Below, one piece after another: positions 51,182 through 61,054 of a stretch of DNA of 64,000 nucleotides (positions are counted from its first letter, which is position 1; each line of letters opens with the position of its first letter). Position numbers and translations under genes: made by a program. The stretch covers positions 1,656,501 to 1,720,500 of the forward strand of contig NZ_JAPPRC010000003.1 of the NCBI RefSeq assembly GCF_026672425.1, read 5' to 3'. The DNA comes from Pannonibacter sp. SL95. Lineage in GTDB: Bacteria > Pseudomonadota > Alphaproteobacteria > Rhizobiales > Stappiaceae. The notes under the pieces were generated by a model, which saw nothing but the letters and a program-made list of their open reading frames with translations, was not told the origin of the DNA and made no database searches.

Positions 51182-53344
51182 ATGGCCGAACGCAGTTTCA
51201 AGGCCGAAGTCGAGCATCTGCGCCTTGGGGAGGGCGAGGTCTTCACCGGTGAAGGCATTCTGGCCATCACCAAGGCCTTGCTGGAATCCGGCGTCGGTTA
51301 TGTTGGCGGCTATCAGGGCGCGCCGATCTCGCATCTGATGGACGTGCTGGCCGACGCGGAGGAGCTGCTGTCGGAGCTTGGCGTGCGCTTCGAGGCCAAT
51401 GCCAACGAGGCCGCCGCCGGGGCGATGCTGGCCGCTTCCGTGCATTACCCGATCCGTGGTGCCGTGACCTTCAAGGGCTCCGTCGGCGTCAATGTCGCCT
51501 CCGACGCGCTTGCCAATCTTGCATCCTCCGGCGTGACGGGCGGAGCAATGGTCATCGTCGGCGAGGACTATGGCGAGGGCTCCAGCATCATGCAGGAGCG
51601 CACCCATGCCTTCGCGATGAAGTCGCAGTTCTGGCTGCTCGACCCGCGCCCCAATCTCACTTCAATTGTAAAGATGGTATCGGATGGCTTTGATTTATCA
51701 GAGGCTTCCAATACCCCGGTCATGCTCATGGTGCGTATCCGCTCGTGCCATGTGACCGGCAGCTTTACCTGCCGCGACAATCGCCCGCCGGCCTTCACGG
51801 TCAAGGATGCGGTGGCCAATCCGCGCTCCGACTTTGCCCGCGTCGTGCTGCCACCGATGTCCTTTGCCCATGAGCAGGACAAGGTGAAGAACCGCTGGCC
51901 GGCCGCAGAGCGATTCATCCGTGAGCGCAAGCTGAACGAGTTCTTCGGCCCCGCTGCAGGCCCGGATGGCCCGCGCCTTGGCATCGTCGTGCAGGGCGGC
52001 ATGTTCAATGGTGTCGTCCGTACCCTGCAGCGTCTCGGTCTGGCTGATATCCATGGCCAGTCGGACATTCCGATCTACGTGCTCAACGTCACCTATCCGC
52101 TGCTGTCCGGTGAATTCCTCGAGTTCTGTGCGGGCAAGGAGCATGTCCTCGTGGTGGAGGAAGGCCAGCCGGAGTTCATCGAAACCCAGCTTGGCTCTTA
52201 TCTCTACCGCGCTGGGGCGAGCGTTGCCCTGCATGGCAAGGGCCTGTTTCCGCTGGCCGGGGACTACAATGGCACCGTCATGCTCGATGCCATCGAGGCC
52301 TTCCTGCGCAAGGTCGCACCGCAGACCCTGCCTGCGGCCGTCCGCGCGCCGAACCAGGAACGGCCGGAGATCCCTGACTTGTCGAAGACCGTGCCGATCC
52401 GCCCGCCTGGCTTCTGCACGGGCTGCCCGGAACGGCCGATCTTTGCCGCGATGAAGCTGGTGGAGAAGGAGCTCGGCAAGCACCAGATTGCCGCCGACAT
52501 CGGCTGCCATCTGTTTGCCTCGCTGCCGCCCTTCGAGATCGGTGGGGCAACCATGGGCTACGGCCTTGGACCGGCGGCCAACGGTGCCTTTGACGGTGGC
52601 GGCGCCAAGCGGCCGATTGCGATCATTGGCGATGGCGGCTTCTGGCACAACGGCCTGTCGTCGTCCTTCACCAACATAGCCTTCAACAAGTCGGATGGCG
52701 TGGCCATCGTCGTCGACAACTATTACTCGGCCGCAACGGGTGGTCAGGACATCATGTCCTCGCGCGCCGACAACGACACCAAGTCGACGAAGAACCCGAT
52801 CTCCCGTGCCCTGAAGGGCATCGGCATCAACTGGGTGCGCGAGATCGACCGCACTTATGACGTGGCGCGCATGCGCGATACGATCCGCGAAGCGCTGACG
52901 ACGCCGGAGAAGGGACCGAAGGTCATCGTTGCCTCGTCGGAATGCATGCTGAACCGGCAGCGGCGCGAAAAGCCGCTGGTCGCGAAGGCGATCAAGGCCG
53001 GCCGCCGTGTCGAGGCGCCGAAGTTCGGTGTCGACGAGGAGGTCTGCACCGGCGATCACGCCTGCATCCGTCTATCGGGCTGCCCGTCGTTGTCGCTGAA
53101 GCGGCTGGATGATCCCTTGCGCGATGATCCTGTGGCCTCGATCGACCAGAGCTGTGTCGGCTGCGGCAACTGCGGCGAGGTGGCAGATGCCGCCATTCTC
53201 TGCCCGAGCTTCTACCGTGCCGACGTGGTGCACAACCCGGGTGGCTTCGAGGCCTGGTGGGCCGGTGTCCGCTCTGCCGTCATCGGCTGGCTGATCCGTC
53301 GGCGCACGGCGCGGCGGCTTGATTTTGGAGGGGTGCAATCATGA
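51182..53344 (+). CDS. Indolepyruvate:ferredoxin oxidoreductase-like alpha subunit
   Basis: The product has 720 residues. The N-terminal pyrimidine-binding domain starts GEGILAITKALLESGVGYVGGYQGAP; the TPP domain has PPGFCTGCPERPIF, IAADIGCHLF and AIIGDGGFWHNG. The C terminus carries two Fe-S Cys sets (CTGDHACIRLSGCP, then SCVGCGNCGEVADAAILCP). By family it oxidatively decarboxylates aryl- or indole-pyruvates to acyl-CoA. The ATG follows GAGGAGAGGG. An AT-rich patch with rare codons lies at 51661-51720. It overlaps the beta gene by 4 bp. Confidence 0.86.
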   Translation: MAERSFKAEVEHLRLGEGEVFTGEGILAITKALLESGVGYVGGYQGAPISHLMDVLADAEELLSELGVRFEANANEAAAGAMLAASVHYPIRGAVTFKGSVGVNVASDALANLASSGVTGGAMVIVGEDYGEGSSIMQERTHAFAMKSQFWLLDPRPNLTSIVKMVSDGFDLSEASNTPVMLMVRIRSCHVTGSFTCRDNRPPAFTVKDAVANPRSDFARVVLPPMSFAHEQDKVKNRWPAAERFIRERKLNEFFGPAAGPDGPRLGIVVQGGMFNGVVRTLQRLGLADIHGQSDIPIYVLNVTYPLLSGEFLEFCAGKEHVLVVEEGQPEFIETQLGSYLYRAGASVALHGKGLFPLAGDYNGTVMLDAIEAFLRKVAPQTLPAAVRAPNQERPEIPDLSKTVPIRPPGFCTGCPERPIFAAMKLVEKELGKHQIAADIGCHLFASLPPFEIGGATMGYGLGPAANGAFDGGGAKRPIAIIGDGGFWHNGLSSSFTNIAFNKSDGVAIVVDNYYSAATGGQDIMSSRADNDTKSTKNPISRALKGIGINWVREIDRTYDVARMRDTIREALTTPEKGPKVIVASSECMLNRQRREKPLVAKAIKAGRRVEAPKFGVDEEVCTGDHACIRLSGCPSLSLKRLDDPLRDDPVASIDQSCVGCGNCGEVADAAILCPSFYRADVVHNPGGFEAWWAGVRSAVIGWLIRRRTARRLDFGGVQS

Positions 53345-54876
53345 CCATGGCCGGTCTTCTCGAACGGCGCGCGGCCGATCCGCGTCTCGGCGGCATCATC
53401 AAGCTGGCGGCACTGGCCGTCGGCGGGCAGGGCGGCGGCGTGCTCACCAGCTGGATCGAGGATGTGGCGCGCTCGAACGGCTATGACGCGCAGGCCACCA
53501 GCGTTGCCGGCGTCGCGCAGCGCACGGGTGCCACCGTCTACTACGTCGAGATGGCACCGAAGGGCGAGGCCAGTCCGGTGTTCTCCCTGATGCCGGCAGC
53601 AGGCGATGTCGACATCATGATCGCGGCCGAGATGATGGAAGCCGGCCGCTCAATCCAGCGCGGTTTCGTCACGCCGGACCGCACCACCCTCATTGCCTCC
53701 ACGCACCGGGCGCTGGCGGTGAGCGAGAAGATGGTGCCCGGCGACGGCATTGCCTCCAGCGAGGAGGTGATGGCGGCGGCCGACATCGCGGCGCAGCGCT
53801 TCATCCACGCCGACTTCGACACGCTCGCGGTCAAGAACGGATCTGTCATCTCCGCCAGCCTGTTCGGGGCGCTGGCCGGCAGCGGCGCGCTGCCGTTCCC
53901 GCGCGAGGCCTTTGAAGACGCGATCCGGCGCAGCGGCAAGGGTGTGGAGGGCTCGCTCCGCGCCTTCAATGCCGGCTTTGCGGCGGCGCAGGGCACCTTG
54001 CTGGAAGAGGTCGCTCCAGCCCCCACGGCCGCACCTGGCCTCCGCGGTCCTAAGCGTCAGGTCGAAGCCTATCAGGCGCTGCTCGACCGTATCCGCCGTC
54101 TGCCCGAACCTGCCTGGGCGATGGCCGAAGCTGGTCTGCGCAAGGTGGTCGATTTCCAGGACATCGCCTATGGGGCTGAATATCTCGACCGGCTGGGCCG
54201 GGTTGCTGCGGTCGACCGGCCGCCGCATGATCTGACCCGGGAGGCGGCGAAATACGTCGCCAATGCCATGGCCTATGATGACATCATCCGGGTTGCCGAT
54301 GCCAAGACGCGTGCGGGTCGGCACGAGCGTATCGCCAGGGAAATGGGCGCCAAGTCGGGCAACCTGCTGCAGGTGACCGAGTTCCTGCATCCACGCGCAG
54401 AGGAAATCGTTTCGCTGTTCCCGGCGCGCATGGGCGCCCGCTGGGCCGCCAGTCCCGACCGGATGGCGCTGCTCGGGCGGCTGTTCGACAAGGGCAAGCG
54501 GCTGCGGTCCGACAGTCTCACCGCCTTCCTGCAGCTCTACATTCTGGGCGGCCTGAAAGGCTGGCGCCGGCGCACCCTGCGCCATGCGCAGGAGATGGCG
54601 CATCTGGCGGCCTGGCTCGACCGGGCCTTGGCGCTCGCCCCGCGCGACTATGACCTTGCCGTGGAGGTGATCCGCTGCCGCCGGCTGGTGAAGGGGTACT
54701 CCGACACCCACGCGCGCGGGCTCAGCAAGTTCGACAAGGTGCTGGACGGTGCCCGGATGGTCGAAGGCCGGCCGGATGCGGCCGACTGGACGCGCCGGCT
54801 ACGCGAGGCGGCGCTGAAGGACGAGGAGGGCAAGGCACTCGATGGCGCCCTCCAGACCATCCGCAGCTTCGTCTGA
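53341..54876 (+). CDS. Indolepyruvate:ferredoxin oxidoreductase-like beta subunit with DUF6537-type extension
   Basis: The product has 511 residues. The first ~200 match the gamma/beta domain of 2-oxoacid:ferredoxin oxidoreductases (LAVGGQGGGVLTSWIEDVAR, TSVAGVAQRTGATVYYVEM). A long helical C-terminal region (about 240-510) resembles DUF6537 of the larger proteobacterial enzymes. It completes the enzyme with the alpha subunit. Last gene of the rightward operon, with a terminator 80 bp downstream. Confidence 0.85.
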   Translation: MTMAGLLERRAADPRLGGIIKLAALAVGGQGGGVLTSWIEDVARSNGYDAQATSVAGVAQRTGATVYYVEMAPKGEASPVFSLMPAAGDVDIMIAAEMMEAGRSIQRGFVTPDRTTLIASTHRALAVSEKMVPGDGIASSEEVMAAADIAAQRFIHADFDTLAVKNGSVISASLFGALAGSGALPFPREAFEDAIRRSGKGVEGSLRAFNAGFAAAQGTLLEEVAPAPTAAPGLRGPKRQVEAYQALLDRIRRLPEPAWAMAEAGLRKVVDFQDIAYGAEYLDRLGRVAAVDRPPHDLTREAAKYVANAMAYDDIIRVADAKTRAGRHERIAREMGAKSGNLLQVTEFLHPRAEEIVSLFPARMGARWAASPDRMALLGRLFDKGKRLRSDSLTAFLQLYILGGLKGWRRRTLRHAQEMAHLAAWLDRALALAPRDYDLAVEVIRCRRLVKGYSDTHARGLSKFDKVLDGARMVEGRPDAADWTRRLREAALKDEEGKALDGALQTIRSFV

Positions 54877-54956
54877 AGCGGCGCGAGGTCTGGTTCACGT
54901 TTCTGTGCGGGCCGGTTTCTGCCCACCCTCAGGAAGCCGGTCTTCGTTCACAGCTG

Positions 54957-54987
54957 CCCCGGAAGCTCTTTGCTTCCGGGGCTTTTT
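54957..54987 (+). terminator. Rho-independent terminator of the rightward operon
   Basis: CCCCGGAAGC (54957-54966) pairs with GCTTCCGGGG (54972-54981) around TCTTT, then CTTTTT. Confidence 0.9.
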
Positions 54988-54997
54988 ATTATCCTGA

Positions 54998-55213
54998 TCA
55001 GGCTGGCCGGCGGATCTGCTCTGCCGCCTCAAGGACGAGCGGGCGGAAGCCGTCGCCGCCGGTTTCCAGGATCTCGAAGAACTGCTTTCGCATGCGCGGT
55101 TCCCAGAAATCATTGATATGCGAGGCCAAACCGGCAAGGCCCTCGGCATGCGGCTTGGTTTCCATGAACCTTGCGATCTGGTTGGCCATATAGACGAGCT
55201 TGTCAGGGGACAT
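54998..55213 (-). CDS. fdsD: NAD-dependent formate dehydrogenase delta subunit
   Basis: The product has 71 residues, starting MSPDKLVYMANQIARFM. MANQIARFMET and HINDFWEPRMR are the FdsD family core. It is a small subunit needed for FdsGBA assembly or activity. Its start overlaps the fdhD stop by 11 bp; it is last in the fds operon, next to a convergent terminator. Confidence 0.88.
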   Translation of the reverse strand: MSPDKLVYMANQIARFMETKPHAEGLAGLASHINDFWEPRMRKQFFEILETGGDGFRPLVLEAAEQIRRPA

Positions 55214-56057
55214 CGGCGGTCTCTGCGAGGGGATGGGGGGCCGGATCGAGAGTGATCCGCCCGGGGTGGGTGTAAAGATCGAAGCCCTCGCCGCGGGCAA
55301 GGGCAACGAGCGTGATGTCTGCAGCCTCCGCCGCCTCGATGGCCGCCAATGTCGGCGCCGAGACGGCCAGGATGGCGGGCGCGCCGAGGGCAGCGCACTT
55401 CTGCACCATGTCGAGCGAGATGCGCGAGGTGAGGACGACCGCGCCATTGACCGGCTCGCCCGGGATCACGGTCCCAGCGCCGACCAGCGCACCGATGAGC
55501 TTGTCGAGCGCATTGTGCCGCCCGACATCCTCACGCACACAGACGAGCCCCTTGCCGTCCTGCCAGAAGCCGGCGGCATGCACAGCGCGCGTCATGTCAT
55601 GCAGCGGCTGGTGCTGCGTCAGCGACGTCATCGCCTCGGCAATGTCCTGGCGGCTCAGGCGCAGCGGACTGGGCGGAACGGGGTCCAGATGCCGTTTCGC
55701 CTCTTCGAGGCTGTCGAGACCGCAAAGGCCGCAGCCGACGGGGCCGGTCATGCTGCGCCGCCGCGCCATGAGCCTGCTGCCGGCCTCGTCCTTCAGCCAG
55801 ATCCTGAGGTCGATGCCTGCCTCGGTGTCGACAGACTCGATCTCGCGGATGTCTTCAGGCGTTGCGATGCCCTCGCTCAGCGAGAAGCCGAGCGCAAAGT
55901 CGGTGAGGTCCGCAGGTGTTGCCATCATCACGGCCTGCGTCGTGCCGTTGTAGCCGATCGCCACGGGCACTTCCGCCGGCAGGAGGGCGTCCTCCTGCCG
56001 GGCCGTTCCCGCCCGCACGCGCAGGCGCAGCCGGGGCGCTGCGGTGGCGAGGCTCAT
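55203..56057 (-). CDS. fdhD: Formate dehydrogenase sulfurtransferase accessory protein
   Basis: The product has 284 residues, starting MSLATAAPRLRLR. The conserved Cys loop reads GCGLCGLDSLEEA. VCVREDVGRHNALDKLIG and VLTSRISLDMVQKCA are family signatures. FdhD sulfurates the molybdenum cofactor of formate dehydrogenase. It follows fdsA in the operon by 31 bp. A longer frame open upstream is arginine-rich and overlaps fdsA. Confidence 0.92.
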   Translation of the reverse strand: MSLATAAPRLRLRVRAGTARQEDALLPAEVPVAIGYNGTTQAVMMATPADLTDFALGFSLSEGIATPEDIREIESVDTEAGIDLRIWLKDEAGSRLMARRRSMTGPVGCGLCGLDSLEEAKRHLDPVPPSPLRLSRQDIAEAMTSLTQHQPLHDMTRAVHAAGFWQDGKGLVCVREDVGRHNALDKLIGALVGAGTVIPGEPVNGAVVLTSRISLDMVQKCAALGAPAILAVSAPTLAAIEAAEAADITLVALARGEGFDLYTHPGRITLDPAPHPLAETADVP

Positions 56058-56088
56058 GGCGCGGTCCAGGCTCCTGTGCCCATGCCGA

Positions 56089-58967
56089 TCACTCCGCCGC
56101 CGGCAGGATGCGCCGCGACAGTTCGGCCTGTGCCGCATAGTCCTCCTGCCAGGCGCTCGGCCCGTTGGAGGGAGCCACCTGCACCGCCGTCACCTTGTAC
56201 TCCGGACAGTTGGTCGCCCAGTCGGAGAAGTCCGTGGTGATGACGTTCGCCTGGGTCGTCGGGTGGTGGAAGGTGGTGTAGACCACGCCCGGAGACACGC
56301 GCTCGGTGATCTTCGCGCGCAAGGTCGTCTCGCCGGAGCGGCTGGCCAGCCGCACCCAGTCGCCGTCCTTGAGGCCGCGGTTTTCCGCGTCATGCGGATG
56401 GATCTCCAACACGTCTTCCTCGTGCCAGACGGTGTTGGCCGTGCGCCGTGTCTGCGCACCCACATTGTACTGGCTGAGAATGCGGCCGGTGGTGAGCAAC
56501 AGCGGGAAGCGCGGGCCGGTGCGCTCGTCCGTTGCGACATATTCGGTGCGGATGAACTTGCCCTTGCCACGCACGAAGCCGTCGATGTGCATCAAGGGCG
56601 TGCCTTCCGGGTTCTTCTCGTTGCAGGGCCACTGCACCGAGCCCAGTTCCTCCAGCCGCTCGTAGCTGACGCCGGCGAAGGACGGCGTCGTCAGCGAGAT
56701 TTCCGCCATGATCTCAGACGGATGCCGATAGGTCCAGTTCGCCCCCATGGCATTGGCCAGCATCTGGGTGATCTCCCAGTCGGCATAGCCGTTCTTCGGC
56801 GCCATCACCTTGCGCACGCGGTTGATGCGGCGTTCGGCATTGGTGAAGGTGCCGTCCTTTTCCAGGAAGGTCGAGCCCGGCAGGAACACATGGGCGTAGT
56901 TGGCGGTCTCGTTCAGGAACAGGTCATGCACGATGACGCAGTCCATGGCGGCAAGACCGGCCGCGACGTGCTTGGTGTCCGGATCGGACTGGAGAATGTC
57001 CTCGCCCTGGCAGTAGAGGCCCTTGAACGTGCCTTCGACGGCCGCGTCCAGCATGTTGGGGATGCGCAGGCCCGGTTCCTTGTCCAGTTCCACGCCCCAC
57101 AGGCTCTCGAAAATCTCGCGCACATGATCGTTCTTCACATGGCGGTAGCCGGGCAGCTCGTGCGGGAACGAGCCCATGTCGCAGGAGCCCTGCACGTTGT
57201 TCTGACCGCGCAGCGGGTTCACGCCGACGCCCTTGCGGCCGATGTTGCCGGTCATCATGGCAAGGTTGGCAATGCCGATGACCGTGGTGGACCCTTGCGA
57301 ATGCTCGGTCACGCCGAGGCCGTAATAGATCGCCCCGTTGCCGCCACGGGCATAGAGCCTTGCGGCTGCCCGCAGCTCCTCGGCCGGCACGCCGGTAAGG
57401 TCAGCCGTCGCTTCCGGGCTGTGGCGCGGATCGGCGATGAACTCGGCATAGTCCTGGAACTCGTCCCAGTCGCAGCGTTCGCGGATGAAGGCTTCGTCGA
57501 AGAGGCCCTCGGTGACGATCGTGTGCGCGATCGCCGAGATGACGGCGACATTGGTGCCCGGCTTCAGCTGCAGGTGATGCGCAGCCTTGATATGCGGCGA
57601 CTGCACCAGATCGATGCGGCGCGGATCGATCACGATCAGCTTGGCCCCCTTGCGCAGACGCTTCTTCAGGCGGCTGGCGAACACCGGGTGTCCGTCCGTC
57701 GGGTTCGCGCCCATGACGATGACCACGTCGGTGTGCTCGACGCTGTCGAAGTCCTGCGTGCCGGCCGAGGTGCCGAAGGTCTGGCCAAGGCCATAGCCGG
57801 TGGGCGAATGGCAGACGCGGGCGCAGGTGTCGGTGTTGTTGTTGCGGAAGACCGCGCGCGTCAGCTTCTGGACGAGGTAGGTCTCCTCGTTGGTGCAACG
57901 GGAGGAGGTGATGACACCGACCGACTGGCGGCCATGTTTGGCCTGGATCGCCTTCATCCGGCCGGCGGCAAAGCTCAGCGCCTCGTCCCAGGAGACTTCG
58001 CGCCAGGGATCGGTGATCGCCTCGCGGATCATCGGCTTCAGGATCCGGTCCTTGTGCTGGGCATAGCCCCAGGCGAAGCGGCCCTTGACGCAGCTGTGGC
58101 CCCGGTTCGCCTTGCCGTCCTTGTAGGGCACCATGCGCACCAGCTCGTCGCCGCGCATTTCCGCCTTGAAGGAACAGCCGACGCCGCAATAGGCGCAGGT
58201 GGTGACCACGGCCCGCTCCGGCGTGCCGATCTCGATCACGCTCTTTTCCTGCAGCGTCGCCGTCGGGCAGGCCTGCACGCAGGCGCCGCAGGACACGCAG
58301 TCGGAGGAGAGGAACGTGTCGCCCATCATGCCGGCCGAAACCCGGCTGTCGAAGCCGCGGCCTTCGATGGTCAGGGCGAAGGTGCCCTGGACTTCCTCGC
58401 AGGCGCGCACGCAGCGCGAGCAGACGATGCATTTCGACGGGTCATAAGTGAAATACGGGTTGCTCTCGTCCTTGGCCAGCCACTGCGGATTGACGTTGCC
58501 GCGGCGTTGCGGGCGCGGAAATGGGTGTCCACGGCCTCATAGCGCACATCACGCAGGCCCAGGGCCCCGGCCATATCCTGAAGCTCGCAGTCGCCATTGG
58601 CCGCGCAGGTCAGGCAGTCGAGCGGGTGATCGGAGATGTAAAGCTCCATCACGCCCTTGCGCAGGTCCTTGAGCTTGCCAGTCTGGGTGTGGACGACCAT
58701 GCCGGGCGCGACCGGCGTGGTGCAGGAGGCGGGCGTGCCCGCACGGCCTTCGATCTCGACAAGGCAGAGGCGGCAGGAGCCGAAGGCATCCAGCATGTCG
58801 GTGGCGCAGAGCTTGGGCACGGAAATGCCGGCCTCCGACGCCGCCCGCATCACGGATGTGCCTTCCGGCACGCTGACCTCGAAACCGTCGACGGTCAGGG
58901 TGATCATCTTTTCGGACCGGGCGGCCGGGGTGCCGAAGTCGCGGTCAAGCAAACGGGAGTCCTTCAT
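56089..58967 (-). pseudogene. fdsA: Formate dehydrogenase alpha (molybdopterin) subunit, interrupted by a frameshift
   Basis: Two frames together give a full FdsA. The 5' part (58967 down to about 58500) encodes the [2Fe-2S] domain (CATDMLDAFGSCRLCLVEI, then CLTCAANGDCELQDMAG) up to THFRARNAA. The homologous continuation VNPQWLAKDESNPYFTYDPS lies one frame over and leads into ferredoxin clusters (CIVCSRCVRACEE, CVSCGACVQACP), the CAYCGVGC cluster, the molybdenum-ligand region (CHSPTGYG) and the molybdopterin domain. The span is 2879 nt, one base short of 960 codons, so a one-base deletion near 58495-58502 fits. Read naively, the 3' part is a frame at 56089-58410 and the 5' part at 58371-58967. 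It may be a sequencing error. It oxidises formate to CO2. Confidence 0.85.
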
Positions 58968-60448
58968 TCTGCGGCCTCCTTCATTCTGTCAAAGTCAGCG
59001 GGGAAGTGGGTGAGGGCGCTCATGACCGGGTAGGGGGTGAACCCGCCGAGGGCGCAGAGCGAGCCGGACTTCATCGTGCTGCAAAGGCTTTCGAGCAGCG
59101 GGATGGCCGCGGCGTCACCGCGGGCGATCCGGTCCACCGTCTCGACGCCGCGCACGGCGCCGATGCGGCAGGGCGTGCACTTGCCGCAGGATTCGATGGC
59201 GCAGAACTCCATGGCGAAGCGAGCCTGGGCCAGCATGTCCACCGTGTCGTCGAAGACGACAACGCCCGCATGGCCGATGAGACCGCCGGCGGCGGCAAAG
59301 GCCTCGTAGTCGAAGATCGTGTCGAAGAGGGCCGGGGGGAAATAGGCCCCGAGCGGCCCGCCGACCTGCACGGCCTTCACCGGGCGGCCGGAGATTGTGC
59401 CGCCGCCAATGTCGTTGACGAGCTCTCCCAGCGTCAGCCCGAAGGCGGTCTCGTAAAGGCCGCCGTGCTTCAGGTTGCCGGCCAGCTGGATCGGGATCGT
59501 GCCATGCGAGCGGCCAACACCGAAGTCGCGGTAGAACTGCGCGCCCCGGTCCATGATGACCGGAACAGAGGCCAGCGACATGACGTTGTTGACGACCGTC
59601 GGCTTGCCGAAGAGGCCCTCCAGCGCGGGAAGCGGCGGCTTGGCGCGGACGATGCCGCGCTTGCCTTCCAGGCTGTTGAGCAGCGAGGTTTCCTCGCCGC
59701 AGACGTAAGCGCCCGCGCCGACGCGCACTTCCATGTCGAAGGCATGGGAGGAGCCCAGCACGGACTCGCCCAGGATGCCTTCGCGCCGGGCGATCGCGAT
59801 CGCGTCCTGCATGATGGCGATGGCGTGGGGATATTCGGAGCGGGTGTAGATGTAGCCCCTGGTCGCGCCGACCGCGATGGCGGCAATCGCCATGCCCTCG
59901 ATCAGCACGAAGGGATCGCCTTCCATGATCATCCGGTCGGCGAAGGTGCCGCTGTCGCCTTCGTCGGCGTTGCAGACGATGTATTTCTGGTCTGCCTTCG
60001 CGTCGGCGACGGTCTTCCACTTGATGCCGGTCGGGAAGCCCGCACCGCCGCGGCCACGCAGGCCGCTGTCAGTGACCTGCTTCACGATCTCGGCCGGGGT
60101 CATTGCAACGGCGGCTTCCAGACCCTTCAGGCCCTTGTAGTGGCGGTAGTCCTCGAGCGACAGCGGATCGGTGACGCCGCAACGGGCAAAGGTCAGCCGG
60201 GTCTGGCCCTTCAGGAAGGGGATCTCGGCGGTCACGCCGTGGGCGAGCCTGTGGTCACCACCCGTCAGGAAGCCTGCGTCGAACAGGGACGGCACGTCGG
60301 AGGCCTTCACCGGGCCATAGGCGACGCGGCCCTTGTCGGTGCGCACCTCGACCAGCGTTTCCAGCCAGAGCATGCCGCGCGAGCCATTGCGGATGATGGT
60401 GACATCGAGATTGCGGGCAGACGCTTCGCGCTCGATGGCCGCCGCCAC
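58964..60448 (-). CDS. fdsB: Formate dehydrogenase beta (NADH/FMN) subunit, native start frameshifted
   Basis: The open frame from a GTG gives 494 residues. SGLRGRGGAGFPTGIKW and GAYVCGEETSLLNSLEGKRG are the FMN and NADH sites of the NuoF class; ESCGKCTPCRIGA with a distal Cys carries the 4Fe-4S cluster. The true start is almost certainly the ATG at 60509, whose ATGA overlaps the fdsG stop. Between them, one extra base (around 60497-60501) breaks the frame just after M-S-V and before TVFVPRDAAALAVGADK. It passes electrons from FdsA to NAD. Lacking the first 20 residues, the protein may still fold if translated from an internal start. Confidence 0.85.
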   Translation of the reverse strand: MAAAIEREASARNLDVTIIRNGSRGMLWLETLVEVRTDKGRVAYGPVKASDVPSLFDAGFLTGGDHRLAHGVTAEIPFLKGQTRLTFARCGVTDPLSLEDYRHYKGLKGLEAAVAMTPAEIVKQVTDSGLRGRGGAGFPTGIKWKTVADAKADQKYIVCNADEGDSGTFADRMIMEGDPFVLIEGMAIAAIAVGATRGYIYTRSEYPHAIAIMQDAIAIARREGILGESVLGSSHAFDMEVRVGAGAYVCGEETSLLNSLEGKRGIVRAKPPLPALEGLFGKPTVVNNVMSLASVPVIMDRGAQFYRDFGVGRSHGTIPIQLAGNLKHGGLYETAFGLTLGELVNDIGGGTISGRPVKAVQVGGPLGAYFPPALFDTIFDYEAFAAAGGLIGHAGVVVFDDTVDMLAQARFAMEFCAIESCGKCTPCRIGAVRGVETVDRIARGDAAAIPLLESLCSTMKSGSLCALGGFTPYPVMSALTHFPADFDRMKEAAE

Positions 60449-60505
60449 CTTGTCGGCGCCGACCGCCAGGGCCGCTGCATCGCGGGGAACGAAGACGGTC
60501 CACGC

Positions 60506-60985
60506 TCATTTGCCGATCCCTCCCAGCATCTCGTCGACGCCGTCGTCGTCCAGGCGGGCGAACAGCTCGCCGTCCAGCATCGCGGCCGGCGACTGGGCGC
60601 AAAGACCGAGGCAATAGACCGGCTCCAGCGTTACCGCGCCGTCGGTGGTGGTGCCGTGCCAGTCGATCCCGAGCCGGCGCTTGAGTTTGTCGGCCAGTGC
60701 GTCCATGCCCATGGACTGGCAGGCCTCGGCCCGGCAGACCTTCAGGACGTGACGGCCGGCAGGCTCTGCCCGGAAATCATGATAGAAGCTCATGACACCA
60801 TGCACTTCGGCGCGCGACAGGTTGAGCCCGTCTGCGATCACCGGCAGCGCTTCCTGAGGGACAAAACCGAAGGCCTCCTGCACAGCGTGCAAGATGGGAA
60901 GCAGCGGGCCTTCGAGGGGTTCATGTGCCGTCACGATCTCGCGCGTGGTCGCACGAATCGTGTCGGCTGAAAAATGTGCCGACAT
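60506..60985 (-). CDS. fdsG: Formate dehydrogenase gamma (NuoE-like) subunit
   Basis: The product has 159 residues, starting MSAHFSAD behind GGAGAGGAG. The thioredoxin-like [2Fe-2S] ligands are in CRAEACQSMG and CLGLCAQSP. LPILHAVQEAFGFVPQEAL and EVHGVMSFYHDF are NuoE-type segments. It docks on FdsB. First gene of fdsGBA-fdhD-fdsD; a perfect dyad lies about 80 bp upstream. Confidence 0.92.
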   Translation of the reverse strand: MSAHFSADTIRATTREIVTAHEPLEGPLLPILHAVQEAFGFVPQEALPVIADGLNLSRAEVHGVMSFYHDFRAEPAGRHVLKVCRAEACQSMGMDALADKLKRRLGIDWHGTTTDGAVTLEPVYCLGLCAQSPAAMLDGELFARLDDDGVDEMLGGIGK

Positions 60986-61054
60986 AAGCGTCTCCTCTCC
61001 AGACTGCACTTTGAGCCTGTGCGTCGCTTTGTTCAATTTCGTCAAATCGTTGGC

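Noticed and set aside
56044-58542. Very long plus-strand frame (over 800 codons) opposite fdsA
   Set aside because: It mirrors the fdsA codons; its product is rich in Arg, His and Ala without domains. Long antisense frames are expected in GC-rich genes. Similar frames opposite YcaO (7827-9272), aapP (20285-21682), fdsB (59006-60970) and the OFA transporter (62237-63793) were dropped for the same reason.
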